Of a DNA stretch of 64,000 nt, positions 1 through 8,455 are shown in pieces. A program made the position numbers and the translations under genes. The notes under the pieces were generated by a model, which made no database searches, was not told the DNA's origin, and was given only the letters and a program-made list of their open reading frames with translations. Positions within the stretch are counted from its first letter, which is position 1, and the number at the start of each line of letters is the position of its first letter. The stretch is from Candidatus Cybelea septentrionalis (lineage in GTDB: Bacteria; Vulcanimicrobiota; Vulcanimicrobiia; Vulcanimicrobiales; Vulcanimicrobiaceae): the NCBI GenBank assembly GCA_003158175.1, contig PMHJ01000037.1:304433-368432 (forward strand), given 5' to 3'.

Positions 1-164
1 ACGACGCGAGGCGCTCTCCGATCATGATTCGCGTCGCAACGGTCCAGCGCAGGCAACCGGTTCCGCGCCGCAGTGTAGTCACGCCATCACGCTCACCAAT
101 CCTCGTTACCGTTGCCCGAACGGCGCTCCCGCAGCTCTTCTAGCGAACGGTCGCACGTGCACTC

Positions 165-860
165 GTGACTCAATCGGTGTTCGTGCTATCTCTTGCACTA
201 GGATCTGGTCTTGTGGGTACTGCATTGATCGCACGTAGCATTTCGATGAAGACGCGGAGGCTACGCATTCTTTGGTTATGCGTATTATTCGGCGTAATGG
301 TCCTCATTGTACACGCGATTGCCGCAACCGATTTCCACTTCAACCTCACGCCGAGTATGCCGATCGGCATTTATCGCCTCACTCCGCTGTCGAAGAGTGG
401 AGTTGAACGCGGCGGGTTCGTCGCGGTGTGCGCACCGCCCGTCGCCGCCGAGCTCGGTCGCCGCCGAGGATACCTTGCAGCAGGACGTTGCCCCACCGCA
501 GCGGAGCCGCTCCTAAAGGTCGTCGCCGCCGTCGCCGGCGACTCTGTCACAGTCTCGGCCAACGGAGTGATTGTCAACGGGTGCCTTTTGCCGCATAGCC
601 GGGCGCTCTCGCACGACGCCGCAGGGCGCCGGCTGTCGCCGTGGCCTCAGGGCCACTATCGGCTCAGCCGCGGCGATTTTTGGCTCTATGCCGATAACGA
701 CCGAAGCTGGGATTCCCGATATTGGGGCCCGGGACAGGCCGCCGCCGTCCGAGCCATGGCGTTTCCCCTCCTTGTCGTCCGGTTCGATTCCGCTCTGCGA
801 GCCGCAGCCGTGCTCCGGTGCGGCGCGCTCCACTGGCGCGCATCCTCGGCCCCTTCTTAG
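165..860 (+). CDS. TraF-like S26 family signal peptidase
   Basis: 231-aa membrane serine peptidase of the S26/TraF type, the family that matures conjugative pilin or other exported substrates at the membrane. Hydrophobic segments lie at about residues 5-23 and 34-53. The catalytic serine sits in TPSMPIGIY (S64) and the general-base lysine in LLKVVAAVAGD (K118). The conserved C-terminal box DSRYWGP is at about 183-189. The start is GTG at 165; no longer in-frame start is visible. No other conjugation gene lies to its right, so it may be the end of a mobile module extending left of the window, or an orphan peptidase. Family is clear; a conjugative role is inferred. Confidence 0.8.
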   Translation: MTQSVFVLSLALGSGLVGTALIARSISMKTRRLRILWLCVLFGVMVLIVHAIAATDFHFNLTPSMPIGIYRLTPLSKSGVERGGFVAVCAPPVAAELGRRRGYLAAGRCPTAAEPLLKVVAAVAGDSVTVSANGVIVNGCLLPHSRALSHDAAGRRLSPWPQGHYRLSRGDFWLYADNDRSWDSRYWGPGQAAAVRAMAFPLLVVRFDSALRAAAVLRCGALHWRASSAPS

Positions 861-898
861 AATCGCTCGCTCGCTCGCGTGTGCTATAGTGCCGATGA

Positions 899-1825
899 AT
901 GTTCACGGCTGAGGAATGGTCAGGCCATCTCGAACGGTTGCTCCCGACACTGCAGGGCCCAAATTCGATTCTGGCCCGTACGGCTGCTCAGAATTTCTCG
1001 AATCAGTTCAGGGAGCAGAGCTACCTCGACGTGAGGTCCGTCACGAGCGCTGCCCAAGCGCTACCGACGATAGGTCCGCGGCAGGTTGGTCGTGGAATCA
1101 CAGTGCAACGCCAACCGCAGGATCGCGACGAGGCATTCGATCGGGCGATGAATGCCTTCATCGAAGCGGCACGAACGGCGATAGGTGCGCGCGCATCTTT
1201 CGAGCAAGAGGTTGCGGCAAACGAGCACCTCGGCCGTGAAGAGTGTCGCGTACTCGTGCACCAGTATCTTGGAACGCAGCGCGATCGTGTTCAGGGTCCA
1301 GCGATTGTCGTATCAACGAAGTTGAGCGGTGAACAGGTGCATGATGCACTCGAACAACTTGAACACGAAGGGTTGCTCAGCAGCGACACTATCAAGAGCG
1401 AACCACTCGTCGGCGGCGTTGGGTGGTGTGTCCGATTAAATCCCGCCGGACGTAGTTTGCTGGACGGAACGAAGCCTGCCCGACCCATGCCTTCGTTTGG
1501 CCCGGTCACAACAATCACCGGTTCCACGTTTACCAATTCGCCTTTCGCAATTACTGGGGCTGGCGATGCGACCGTAACTGTGCAAATACCGTCAATCCCG
1601 CCCGACTTGCGCGGAGCTATAGATGCGGACTCGACGGCTTCGCTACAGTTGCGCGCGCTTGAAGAAGAAATCGCTAAACCGGCCCCCCGCGGCGCGATCG
1701 TCGGTCAACTCTTCGGCGGTCTTCGCACTACGATTGAATCGATGAACCTCAGCGCCGAAATTGCAGCGCACGGTCACGAGTGGCTTGCGGCGCTCCACAC
1801 GGCGATACAGAATTTGCTGCAATAG
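899..1825 (+). CDS. Hypothetical protein with winged-helix-like middle region
   Basis: 308-aa soluble protein of unknown function. The N-terminal ~110 residues are polar and helical. About residues 115-190 resemble a winged helix: a helical LSGEQVHDALEQLEHEGLL segment followed by a turn and NPAGRSLLDG. Residues ~199-230 are Thr/Gly-rich and probably beta-stranded (ITGSTFTNSPFAITGAGDA), a kind of linker seen in many uncharacterised bacterial proteins of accessory islands. The C-terminus is helical. It starts at ATG 899, 39 bases after the peptidase gene, and faces the next gene convergently. Its position beside a toxin-antitoxin and helicase-nuclease block makes an accessory or defence-associated role possible but unproven. 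Confidence 0.6.
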   Translation: MFTAEEWSGHLERLLPTLQGPNSILARTAAQNFSNQFREQSYLDVRSVTSAAQALPTIGPRQVGRGITVQRQPQDRDEAFDRAMNAFIEAARTAIGARASFEQEVAANEHLGREECRVLVHQYLGTQRDRVQGPAIVVSTKLSGEQVHDALEQLEHEGLLSSDTIKSEPLVGGVGWCVRLNPAGRSLLDGTKPARPMPSFGPVTTITGSTFTNSPFAITGAGDATVTVQIPSIPPDLRGAIDADSTASLQLRALEEEIAKPAPRGAIVGQLFGGLRTTIESMNLSAEIAAHGHEWLAALHTAIQNLLQ

Positions 1826-1853
1826 GGACTTTCGAAGAAAAGCTTCGGTTCAG

Positions 1854-2225
1854 TCAAGCGTGACTGGCACATGCCAACTGGTCATAGATTTTTCGCCAAT
1901 CGTCGATCAGTGGAAGCTCGCCGCCGTTGCCTGCTCTTGCCTCGTTGAGAACACTGCAGATGCAGCGTGCACGGTCGGCACCGCCGCCTTGTGAGATGAA
2001 TCGATCACGGCAGCCCTGGATTCGATCCAGTAGCGACTCGACCTCAGCCTCGGAAAACGTTTGAAACTGGACGCTTGCGCGGCGAGCCTCCCGGATGGTT
2101 TCAGGATCCCGCCGGTATTTTTGATGGGTTCGCTCCAGGTCAAGGAGGTCGACGCTTGACTTCGTTAGCTCGAAGAGCGTTTTCACCCACGAGAGAACTT
2201 CTAGCCAGAGATCGGGAGGAACCAT
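1854..2225 (-). CDS. Hypothetical protein, helical
   Basis: 123-aa protein with no recognised family. The N-terminus is amphipathic (LWLEVLSWVKTLFELTK) and could lie on the membrane. A charged helical middle carries ERTHQKYRRDPETIREARR, followed by a C-terminal part with three cysteines (GCRDRF, ARCICSV). It converges on the preceding gene with a 28-base gap and is divergent from abiEi. The codon pattern and absence of low-complexity antisense character favour a real gene, but no function can be given. Confidence 0.5.
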   Translation of the reverse strand: MVPPDLWLEVLSWVKTLFELTKSSVDLLDLERTHQKYRRDPETIREARRASVQFQTFSEAEVESLLDRIQGCRDRFISQGGGADRARCICSVLNEARAGNGGELPLIDDWRKIYDQLACASHA

Positions 2226-2321
2226 ACACTTACCGTACGACAGGGCCCCGAGCCCTTACCTCGGTTACTTAGCCAGCCTGGGTGCGGCCACGCGCGCGCG
2301 ACGTGCTGCGGATCCGTCGAG

Positions 2322-2358
2322 TGGTCAAAATGTCACTTGTATGGTAACATTTTGACCA
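2322..2358 (+). promoter_or_regulatory. abiE promoter inside a palindromic operator
   Basis: A perfect 12-bp inverted repeat, TGGTCAAAATGT (2322-2333) and ACATTTTGACCA (2347-2358), is separated by 13 bases. Allowing one mismatch, the arms extend to 15 bp. A plausible promoter lies within it: -35 TGGTCA (2322-2327), a 17-bp spacer and -10 TAACAT (2345-2350). The last base of the right arm is the A of the abiEi ATG. Known AbiEi antitoxins repress their own operon by binding inverted repeats at the promoter, and this layout fits. No Shine-Dalgarno precedes the ATG, so the transcript is probably leaderless. Confidence 0.75.
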
Positions 2359-2927
2359 TGCCCCAAAACCATCTCGACGCACTTCTGGAGCTCGCCTCCG
2401 AAAATGAAGGGCTTGTGACCACCCGGTCGGCGGCCGACGTCGGCATCAGCCGAAGAACGCTCGCCGGTATGGTCGAACGCGGTCGGCTTAAGCGCATCTC
2501 GCGAGGCGTCTATCGTCTCGTTCATTCGCAGCCCGATCCGTTGTCCCCGTATAGGGAAGCGATCCTCTGGGCGCGGTCGCACAGGGGACCGCGTGTTGCT
2601 CTCTCACACGAAACTGCGCTTGCGATCTTGGGTCTCACGGACGCAAACCCGTCCAAGATCCAGCTCACCGTTCCGCCGCAGGCTCGGCTTCGTCGTCAGC
2701 GGCCGTCGCGAATCGCGATCCATCGAGCAGCCCTCGACGACAGGGACGTCATTGAACACGAGGGGCTACCCGTCACGTCCGTCCCGCGCACCGTTCTCGA
2801 TCTTGCGCGAAGCGGCAATATGCGCTTCGCCAGCGATGCTATCGCACAAGCGCGTCGCGAAGGCTATATTACGGAAACTGAAAGCCGAAGGCTTACCAAC
2901 GAATTGAAAACGACACATGGCGCGTGA
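2358..2927 (+). CDS. abiEi: Type IV toxin-antitoxin antitoxin, AbiEi family
   Basis: 189-aa antitoxin and autorepressor of an AbiE system. The N-terminal winged helix covers residues ~1-55 (TTRSAADVGISRRTLAGMVE, LKRISRGVYRL). The C-terminal AbiEi domain contains ALSHETALAILGL and LPVTSVPRTVLDLAR, both typical of this family. ATG 2358 is preferred over an upstream in-frame TTG (2337), because 2337 lies inside the operator loop and the family begins close to this residue. The gene overlaps the toxin gene by 11 bp, as expected for a coupled pair. Family knowledge: AbiEi antagonises the nucleotidyltransferase toxin without binding it stably. Confidence 0.9.
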   Translation: MPQNHLDALLELASENEGLVTTRSAADVGISRRTLAGMVERGRLKRISRGVYRLVHSQPDPLSPYREAILWARSHRGPRVALSHETALAILGLTDANPSKIQLTVPPQARLRRQRPSRIAIHRAALDDRDVIEHEGLPVTSVPRTVLDLARSGNMRFASDAIAQARREGYITETESRRLTNELKTTHGA

Positions 2928-3732
2928 GCGGCTCGACAAGGCTATTTACCGCGTTGCACGAGCGGCCGACGTTGATGAGCTCCGGCTCCGCCGTTGGGTT
3001 TCGTTCCTCGCCCTCTGCGGCGTGCTACAGCGAGCGATAGATGAGGGCGTTATTAGCGACTACCATCTCAAGGGCGGTGCGGCACTTGAGCTGCGCTTCG
3101 GGGACCGGGCTCGTACTACTAAGGATATGGACATCGGTCTGCCCGGTAGCCGTCGCCAACGATTCCTAGCGCTTGAGCGGGCCCTTGCGCTCGGCTTCGA
3201 CGAGTTTACGTTTCGCGCGAAGGTTCCGCATGATCTCGAACTTGTTGACACCGTACGCGTTGACGTTGCCGTCGCCTATCGCAGTCGTGGTTTCCAAACT
3301 ATACAGATTGACCTAGGGCCTACCGATGAACCAACGGTTGACCTCGTCGCACCGAAGATCCGCGGCGTTGCGGAGCTCGGTATTCCAGTTACTTCGCCCG
3401 TCCGCTGCATTACGCTTGACGTTCAAGTCGCTCAGAAACTCCACGCATGCACAGATCCTCGAGTGGTCCAAACCGAGAATCGAGCGAGAGATATCCTCGA
3501 CATCGTATTTCTGGATATGCTCGGTCAGGTCGATCCAAAGGCCGTGCAGGTGGCGTGCGTTCGCGTCTTTGCACAGCGTGCGGAGCATACATGGCCGCCA
3601 TTGATCGAAGTTCCACCGCGATGGAAAGTCGAGCTGATGTCTCTCGCCGCCGATCAGGGCCTTCCCTTCGCCACAGACGACGCGATCATGGCAGTCTTCA
3701 TGAGCATCTACGACAGAATCGTTCACGCATGA
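2917..3732 (+). CDS. abiEii: Type IV toxin-antitoxin toxin, AbiEii nucleotidyltransferase
   Basis: 271-aa nucleotidyltransferase-like toxin. Motif I is present as HLKGGAALEL (K52, G53, G54) followed by TTKDMDIGL (D70, D72), the metal-binding D-x-D pair. A third acidic strand carries VRVDVAV (D116). The conserved later lysine is in VAQKLHAC (K174), followed by RDILDIVFLD. Relatives modify tRNA acceptor ends with nucleotides and cause abortive infection or growth arrest. All catalytic residues look intact, so the toxin should be active. Its stop (TGA 3730-3732) overlaps an ATG at 3729 that opens a short reading frame leading toward the helicase gene. Confidence 0.9.
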   Translation: MARERLDKAIYRVARAADVDELRLRRWVSFLALCGVLQRAIDEGVISDYHLKGGAALELRFGDRARTTKDMDIGLPGSRRQRFLALERALALGFDEFTFRAKVPHDLELVDTVRVDVAVAYRSRGFQTIQIDLGPTDEPTVDLVAPKIRGVAELGIPVTSPVRCITLDVQVAQKLHACTDPRVVQTENRARDILDIVFLDMLGQVDPKAVQVACVRVFAQRAEHTWPPLIEVPPRWKVELMSLAADQGLPFATDDAIMAVFMSIYDRIVHA

Positions 3733-3807
3733 CCCAGGAGCAGCGAGGAGCAGGCACCTGTTTCCCGTTTCAGTCCAGCATTCAGCCTCGCAGGTTCAAC
3801 TCGAACA

Positions 3808-6732
3808 TTGGCACCTGATTTCCGCAGGCGCACTACGCCATCGATCTTCTCCCAACTACGCGGGAGACTAACCCTCTCCGATGACGAGGGCGCTCCTAGG
3901 TTGCGCCTCGCTCAGCACGGAGCCGTGCTGGCCGGGGCCTCGCATTTTACCAGGCGGAGCGACGCGGGTATCGTGGCGCTACCTACCGCGATCGGGAAGA
4001 CGCTGGTAATGCAGCTCTTACCCTTTCTGCTACCATCGCATCGAGTTCTTGTTATCGTCCCCGGCAAGCTTCTGCGGGAACAGGTTGCCGACCAGCTAGG
4101 GGACCTGTCGTTGCTGGCCAGCCTCGGCGTACTCGATCCCGGCGAACTGAAACCCAAGGTCCATCTTATCGAGCACGAGATGCACTCAGGCGAAGATTGG
4201 GACCAACTGTCGGAGAATGATGTTGTAGTGGCGACGCCGCGATGTATTTCCGGCGCGATTACCGGTGTATCTCCTCCGCCTGCCGACCTGTTCGACACTG
4301 TTTTTGTGGACGAAGCGCATCACGCCACCGCTGCATCGTGGCGGCAATTACTTCACTCGTGTTCGGCGGCCCAGCAAGTCCTGCTCACCGCTACGCCATA
4401 CAGAAATGACGAGACACCCCTGCCAGGGGTCCTTATTTATGACTATCCGATGCTCCTGGCGATTGAGAGAGGCGAACTTGCGCGGTTAACCCTAGAGCAG
4501 ATCAACTTTGATGCTACCGGCGACCCAGATCTGTCTCTGATTAGACGAGTTCACGCGCTTATTACTGATCGTCATGGCCCCTACTACCAAGTTCCATTTA
4601 TTGCGAGAACGAATAAGATTTCAGCGGCAAAGGCACTTGCAGAGCGATATCGCGGCGAGGAGGTTGACGTCGCCTACATCACAAGCGAGATGAGTTTGTC
4701 GCGCGCGAGAAATGCTGTGGCAGCCTTTAAGGCCGGCAACGTCCAAGGATTGGTTATTGTTGGAATGCTTGCCGAGGGCTTCGACTTTCCGCAAATCAAA
4801 ATAGCGGCATACCACCGCCCCCACCTGACGCTCCCAGCAACGCTGCAATTTTTTGGGCGTGTTTCACGTAGTAAACCGGGCGAGGCGGGTCCTGCCTCGC
4901 TACTCCTAGTTCCGGAACACGAAGCAATGAGCGAAGTTGCAGCACTCTACCGCGAAAATGCTGATTGGGGAGTACTTGTCCCGGCTCTTGCCGATCGCAA
5001 AGTCGAGGGCGTGAAGCGCCGTGCCATCACACGCGCGTCGATCGAGGAAACCGAGGTCGGTGCCGTGAGTGATGACGCCGTCCAACCGCGCCACGTCGTT
5101 GATATCTTTGAACTCGGGGAAGATCAAGTGCCGAGCTTATCCTTCGAACACTTGCCACAGGATGTCAGAGAGCGGACGCTATCTGATTTTGGCGGCGAAG
5201 ACCAGGGGTTCATAGCGTATGTTGAATCGCTCAACGTGCGGCCGGATTGGCTAGCGTCAAGCGCGATAAAGGACCGAATTTATGAGCTCAATGTCGCGGT
5301 CGTTTGCAGGCAGGAGCGCGTACTGATAATCTCCACCCCCTCCAATGCGCAGAGCCGGCGGTTGGCCCGTTGGCTCTTAGGTGAAGAGGAAGATCTAAAA
5401 ACGCTGCCGCCGGAGACCTACTTCGGGCTCATTGATCTTCATGACGTTGAAGCTTACTTCAGCCTGGGAACTCGAAACGCGGAGGATGACAGTGACGCCA
5501 GACCAGCCTACGTCAATCGCGTTGGAAGATCGGTCGCTGGTTCACTAACGCCAGCCGATCGTGAAGGGTATCGTTTCGGCCATGCAAATTTCCGGTACCG
5601 GACGGAGGATGGCACACGACGCGCATTTGGCGTTGCGCTTCGCAAGAGCCGAGCCTGGAGCCCCGAGGTTTCAACTAGCTTGTCGGATTTCGTGGGATGG
5701 TGTCGGGATCTCGCGCAACTGATAGATCGCGCACGGGGGAACACGGCTACTTCGGTGCTCGGCCTCCGTGAAACGACTTCGTTTTCAAGATTTCCAGAAA
5801 GCGCAGCTCTCGTGAGTATCCCGCGCATAGCGGCCGATACGGCGGTCCATTTTTTGCGACCCGAATTTGGCAGAACGTATCTCGGCGAGCTCATACTTCA
5901 GCCCAGCCTTAACGACGGTCGCACGAGTTGTACGATCCAGCTCGCCGATGATGACAACGTCGATTTCGGAAGTATAACGTTCGACTCGACGGGGAACTGC
6001 ATACCAAACTTGCGCTTTAGTCTTAGAGATGCGCATTCGATCGAGGACCTCGATCCGCGTTCCTTTTTTGAAACCTCCCCTCCATCGATCTACTTTGCAG
6101 ACGGCTCTTCGGTTCGCGGGCCACTTTTAACGCCGCCACGCGGCGACCCCGAGCCGATAAATGCCAATATAGTTCATGTCCTCGATTGGAACGGTGTGGC
6201 AATTGGTCGCGAAAAAGACAGTCAAGAGGATCCAGTGCCCGGAATTTTTGCGCACATGCATCGGCATCTGCAGCAGCAATACCCCCGATCCCTAATTATT
6301 AACGATGACGATCGCGGCGAAATCGCAGACATAATTGTGGTGCAAGATTTTGGCGGAAGGATATTCGTACGGATGTTTCACTGTAAGCGCGCTCAAGGAG
6401 CTGGCCGAAACCTGCAAGACCTCTACGAAGTCATAGGCCAGGCTGAAAGATCGACATGGTGGACATATCCGCAGCGTTTTTGGCGCGAAGCGCATGCACG
6501 CTTTGACGGGCGATTCAGGATCATCCAATGCAACGATCGGGACGCCACTCTGCTACGACTCGGGCAATGGGCGCAGGCTCCTCCCCCAACCGTATTCGAG
6601 ATTAACATCGTGCAGCCGGGCATCTCAGCATCTCAGATACTGCCCAGATCAAACGTAAACATATACTTGCTCGTCGTGCAGGGGATTCTGACTAACTATA
6701 ATGCTGCCTTCGGCTTCTACTGCAGTGAGTGA
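3808..6732 (+). CDS. SF2 DEAD/DEAH helicase fused to predicted PD-(D/E)XK-type nuclease
   Basis: 974-aa protein. The N-terminal helicase core shows motif I PTAIGKT (59-65), motif II DEAH (168-171), motif III TATPYR (194-199), LAEGFDFPQ (~321-329) and motif VI QFFGRVSRS (~349-357). A long middle region is unassigned. The C-terminus has GEIADIIVV (837-845), FHCKRA (857-862) and DLYEVIGQAERS (871-882). The spaced acidic residues, the lysine of HCK and the downstream Q resemble a PD-(D/E)XK restriction-type nuclease. The only plausible start is TTG 3808, since the frame is open back to 3733 but has no ATG or GTG. It lies 75 bases after abiEii in the same direction. A defence role is inferred from architecture and neighbourhood. 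It is distinct enough from known systems that no name is given. Confidence 0.75.
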   Translation: MAPDFRRRTTPSIFSQLRGRLTLSDDEGAPRLRLAQHGAVLAGASHFTRRSDAGIVALPTAIGKTLVMQLLPFLLPSHRVLVIVPGKLLREQVADQLGDLSLLASLGVLDPGELKPKVHLIEHEMHSGEDWDQLSENDVVVATPRCISGAITGVSPPPADLFDTVFVDEAHHATAASWRQLLHSCSAAQQVLLTATPYRNDETPLPGVLIYDYPMLLAIERGELARLTLEQINFDATGDPDLSLIRRVHALITDRHGPYYQVPFIARTNKISAAKALAERYRGEEVDVAYITSEMSLSRARNAVAAFKAGNVQGLVIVGMLAEGFDFPQIKIAAYHRPHLTLPATLQFFGRVSRSKPGEAGPASLLLVPEHEAMSEVAALYRENADWGVLVPALADRKVEGVKRRAITRASIEETEVGAVSDDAVQPRHVVDIFELGEDQVPSLSFEHLPQDVRERTLSDFGGEDQGFIAYVESLNVRPDWLASSAIKDRIYELNVAVVCRQERVLIISTPSNAQSRRLARWLLGEEEDLKTLPPETYFGLIDLHDVEAYFSLGTRNAEDDSDARPAYVNRVGRSVAGSLTPADREGYRFGHANFRYRTEDGTRRAFGVALRKSRAWSPEVSTSLSDFVGWCRDLAQLIDRARGNTATSVLGLRETTSFSRFPESAALVSIPRIAADTAVHFLRPEFGRTYLGELILQPSLNDGRTSCTIQLADDDNVDFGSITFDSTGNCIPNLRFSLRDAHSIEDLDPRSFFETSPPSIYFADGSSVRGPLLTPPRGDPEPINANIVHVLDWNGVAIGREKDSQEDPVPGIFAHMHRHLQQQYPRSLIINDDDRGEIADIIVVQDFGGRIFVRMFHCKRAQGAGRNLQDLYEVIGQAERSTWWTYPQRFWREAHARFDGRFRIIQCNDRDATLLRLGQWAQAPPPTVFEINIVQPGISASQILPRSNVNIYLLVVQGILTNYNAAFGFYCSE

Positions 6733-6847
6733 GGGATGTCACGCGAGCGCGCAAACAGAGCGATGATCCAAAGGAGTTCAGGGCGAGCTTGAAAACCAAT
6801 CCAAAGCACGGTTATCAGCTGCGTGAAATGCGCCTAGGGAACCTACT

Positions 6848-7834
6848 ATGAAGACGTTTTTCGATAAAGTCGTAAGGAACTTCAGTAGTCCAACGTTTAG
6901 GACAGCGCTAGGCCTCGTTATCGTCGTTGAAGCGGTCACGATTATCACGGCGTGGTTGCTTCTGGATTCAAACATCTCTCGTTGGCTTCACGACCGAACG
7001 GTGCAGACGATTCATATCGCCCAGGCGTCAGCGGCGAGTGGAGACTGGTCACTCGTCGATACGATTTCCACGGCGAGCGAGGTGCGTCGCAATGGCAACG
7101 TTGTACGGACTGAAGTCGAGACCCCGGTCTTCGATCGATATCGGCGAGCCTTAAGTGATTTGACCGACAAGTACTTTGGCGAAATCGAGGGCGATGTCTA
7201 TTTGGTCGTTGTTGACAAGGGCATCGAATACCGGATCGACCCATTCGATCAACATCCGATGGACCGGTTCGACAAGGCCAACGAGTGGGAAACCGCCGCC
7301 TACCAGTCCGGCAAGACAACGTACATGAAGGTCCCGTACTCCGACATCTCGGGCACGTACATCGCAGCCTTTACCCCCATCTACCGTAGCGGCAAAATCG
7401 TCGGTCTGATGGCCGCGGAATATGATTCGGCTACGCTTGCCGAGTTTAGGGGCATTGTCCGCAAGACGTTTTGGCTATCGATCTTACCGGCGCTCTTGCT
7501 CTCTCTCGTTTTGGCCTACGTGCTCGCCAGCGTCTTCGTCGAGCCGATGGAGTTGTTCAGACGCATCGACGAGACGGCGAAGGACCGGGCGAAGGGAACG
7601 GGGCTGGATGACCCCTTGGCCAAGCTGAGCCCTCGTGAACGGGAGGTGGCCGAGCTGATCCGCCGTGGACTCAAGAATAGGGAGATCGCCGATAAGCTCG
7701 TTGTGACTCCGGAGACCGTCAAGCAGCACCTCAAGAACATCAAGGAAAAGACCGGCCTCACTCGTGTTGAGCTGGCCGTTGAGGTATATGCCAGCGGCTT
7801 CCAACCTGGTTCCGGGGCTCCAGCAACAGCCTAA
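6848..7834 (+). CDS. Membrane-anchored Cache-domain sensor with LuxR-type DNA-binding domain
   Basis: 328-aa one-component transmembrane transcription regulator. A membrane helix at ~18-38 leads to an extracytoplasmic Cache-like sensor at ~42-205 (YLVVVDKGIEYRI, KVPYSDISGTYIAAF, KIVGLMAAEYDSA). A second membrane helix at ~213-238 leads to a cytoplasmic LuxR helix-turn-helix at ~262-315 (LSPREREVAELI, TPETVKQHLKNI). There is no kinase or receiver domain, so a ligand outside the cell would act directly on DNA binding. AGGGA stands about 8 bases before the ATG. The palindrome cluster just downstream, in front of genes for two exported proteins, is the natural candidate target. Confidence 0.8.
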   Translation: MKTFFDKVVRNFSSPTFRTALGLVIVVEAVTIITAWLLLDSNISRWLHDRTVQTIHIAQASAASGDWSLVDTISTASEVRRNGNVVRTEVETPVFDRYRRALSDLTDKYFGEIEGDVYLVVVDKGIEYRIDPFDQHPMDRFDKANEWETAAYQSGKTTYMKVPYSDISGTYIAAFTPIYRSGKIVGLMAAEYDSATLAEFRGIVRKTFWLSILPALLLSLVLAYVLASVFVEPMELFRRIDETAKDRAKGTGLDDPLAKLSPREREVAELIRRGLKNREIADKLVVTPETVKQHLKNIKEKTGLTRVELAVEVYASGFQPGSGAPATA

Positions 7835-7857
7835 CCCAAGAAAAGCTCGCCCCGAAG

Positions 7858-7938
7858 CCCCAATTTCAGGGCATCCCCCGTTTGGGGAACACACAAGAAT
7901 CCCCACGATGGGGGACCGTGAGTTCCCAGATCGGGGAA
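7858..7938. promoter_or_regulatory. Cluster of GGGG/CCCC palindromes before secreted-protein genes
   Basis: Four short palindromes sit between the LuxR-type gene and the next genes: CCC-N8-GGG (7858-7871), TCCCC-N5-GGGGA (7874-7888), TCCCC-N5-GGGGGA (7900-7915) and TTCCC-N5-GGGGAA (7923-7938). The last three share the consensus TCCCC-N5-GGGGA, with centres about 26 and 23 bases apart. A T-rich stretch follows the last. They may be binding sites for the upstream LuxR-type regulator or, less likely, nested terminator hairpins of that gene. Confidence 0.45.
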
Positions 7939-8032
7939 GTTTCTTTTGTTTTCTCTTCCACGATGATGAACGGGCCGAGATCACTCGGCACCGCCGGCCG
8001 ACGCTTCGGCCCCAGCATCGACGGAGTGAATC

Positions 8033-8452
8033 ATGAAACCGAACCTTCTTAGCACTATCGCCATTGGCGCGATACTCGCCCTGGCAGCGGCCCGACCCGC
8101 CAGCGCCGACCCGCTCTTTAGCGGAGCTACCCTAGACGACATCACCGCGTGCCATAGCTCCACTGTCTATCCGTATGACGAGTTACATGCGTGCGAGCGT
8201 GCCATGGACGATCTCAGCGCTCAATCCAAAGCGACCACCAACCAGATCGACCTGCAAAACGTTGGTCTGGAAATGGCCAATGTCGGCGTCATCGATGGCT
8301 ACCTGTGTCGGCAACTCGGCATCGACGGCGCGGAAGAAATGTTCTCCGGCGCTCACTCGCTCCTGCAAGCGATCCTAAACGATGCAGTAAGCGCGGAAAT
8401 CGCTCAACGTGCTAAGACCATGCTCCAAATCATGAACGGTGGAGGCATCTAG
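8033..8452 (+). CDS. Small exported protein of unknown function
   Basis: 139-aa protein with a clear Sec signal peptide (about residues 1-25, ending ARPASAD). The mature part has three cysteines (TACHSS, HACERA, YLCRQ) and helical C-terminal repeats of acidic and hydrophobic residues (GAEEMFSGAHSLLQAIL). No family is recognised. GGAGTG lies just upstream of the ATG. It is followed after 3 bases by a lipoprotein gene, so the two are probably co-transcribed, downstream of the palindrome cluster. Confidence 0.6.
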   Translation: MKPNLLSTIAIGAILALAAARPASADPLFSGATLDDITACHSSTVYPYDELHACERAMDDLSAQSKATTNQIDLQNVGLEMANVGVIDGYLCRQLGIDGAEEMFSGAHSLLQAILNDAVSAEIAQRAKTMLQIMNGGGI

Positions 8453-8455
8453 AAA

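Noticed and set aside
1-164. A 5' partial gene before the TraF-like peptidase
   Set aside because: No frame entering from the left edge shows coding character or a recognisable protein end.
7875-7938. Palindromes as ordinary tandem terminators
   Set aside because: Stems are only 4-5 bp with similar consensus and regular spacing, and only the last is followed by T-rich sequence; a regulatory reading is preferred, though not proven.
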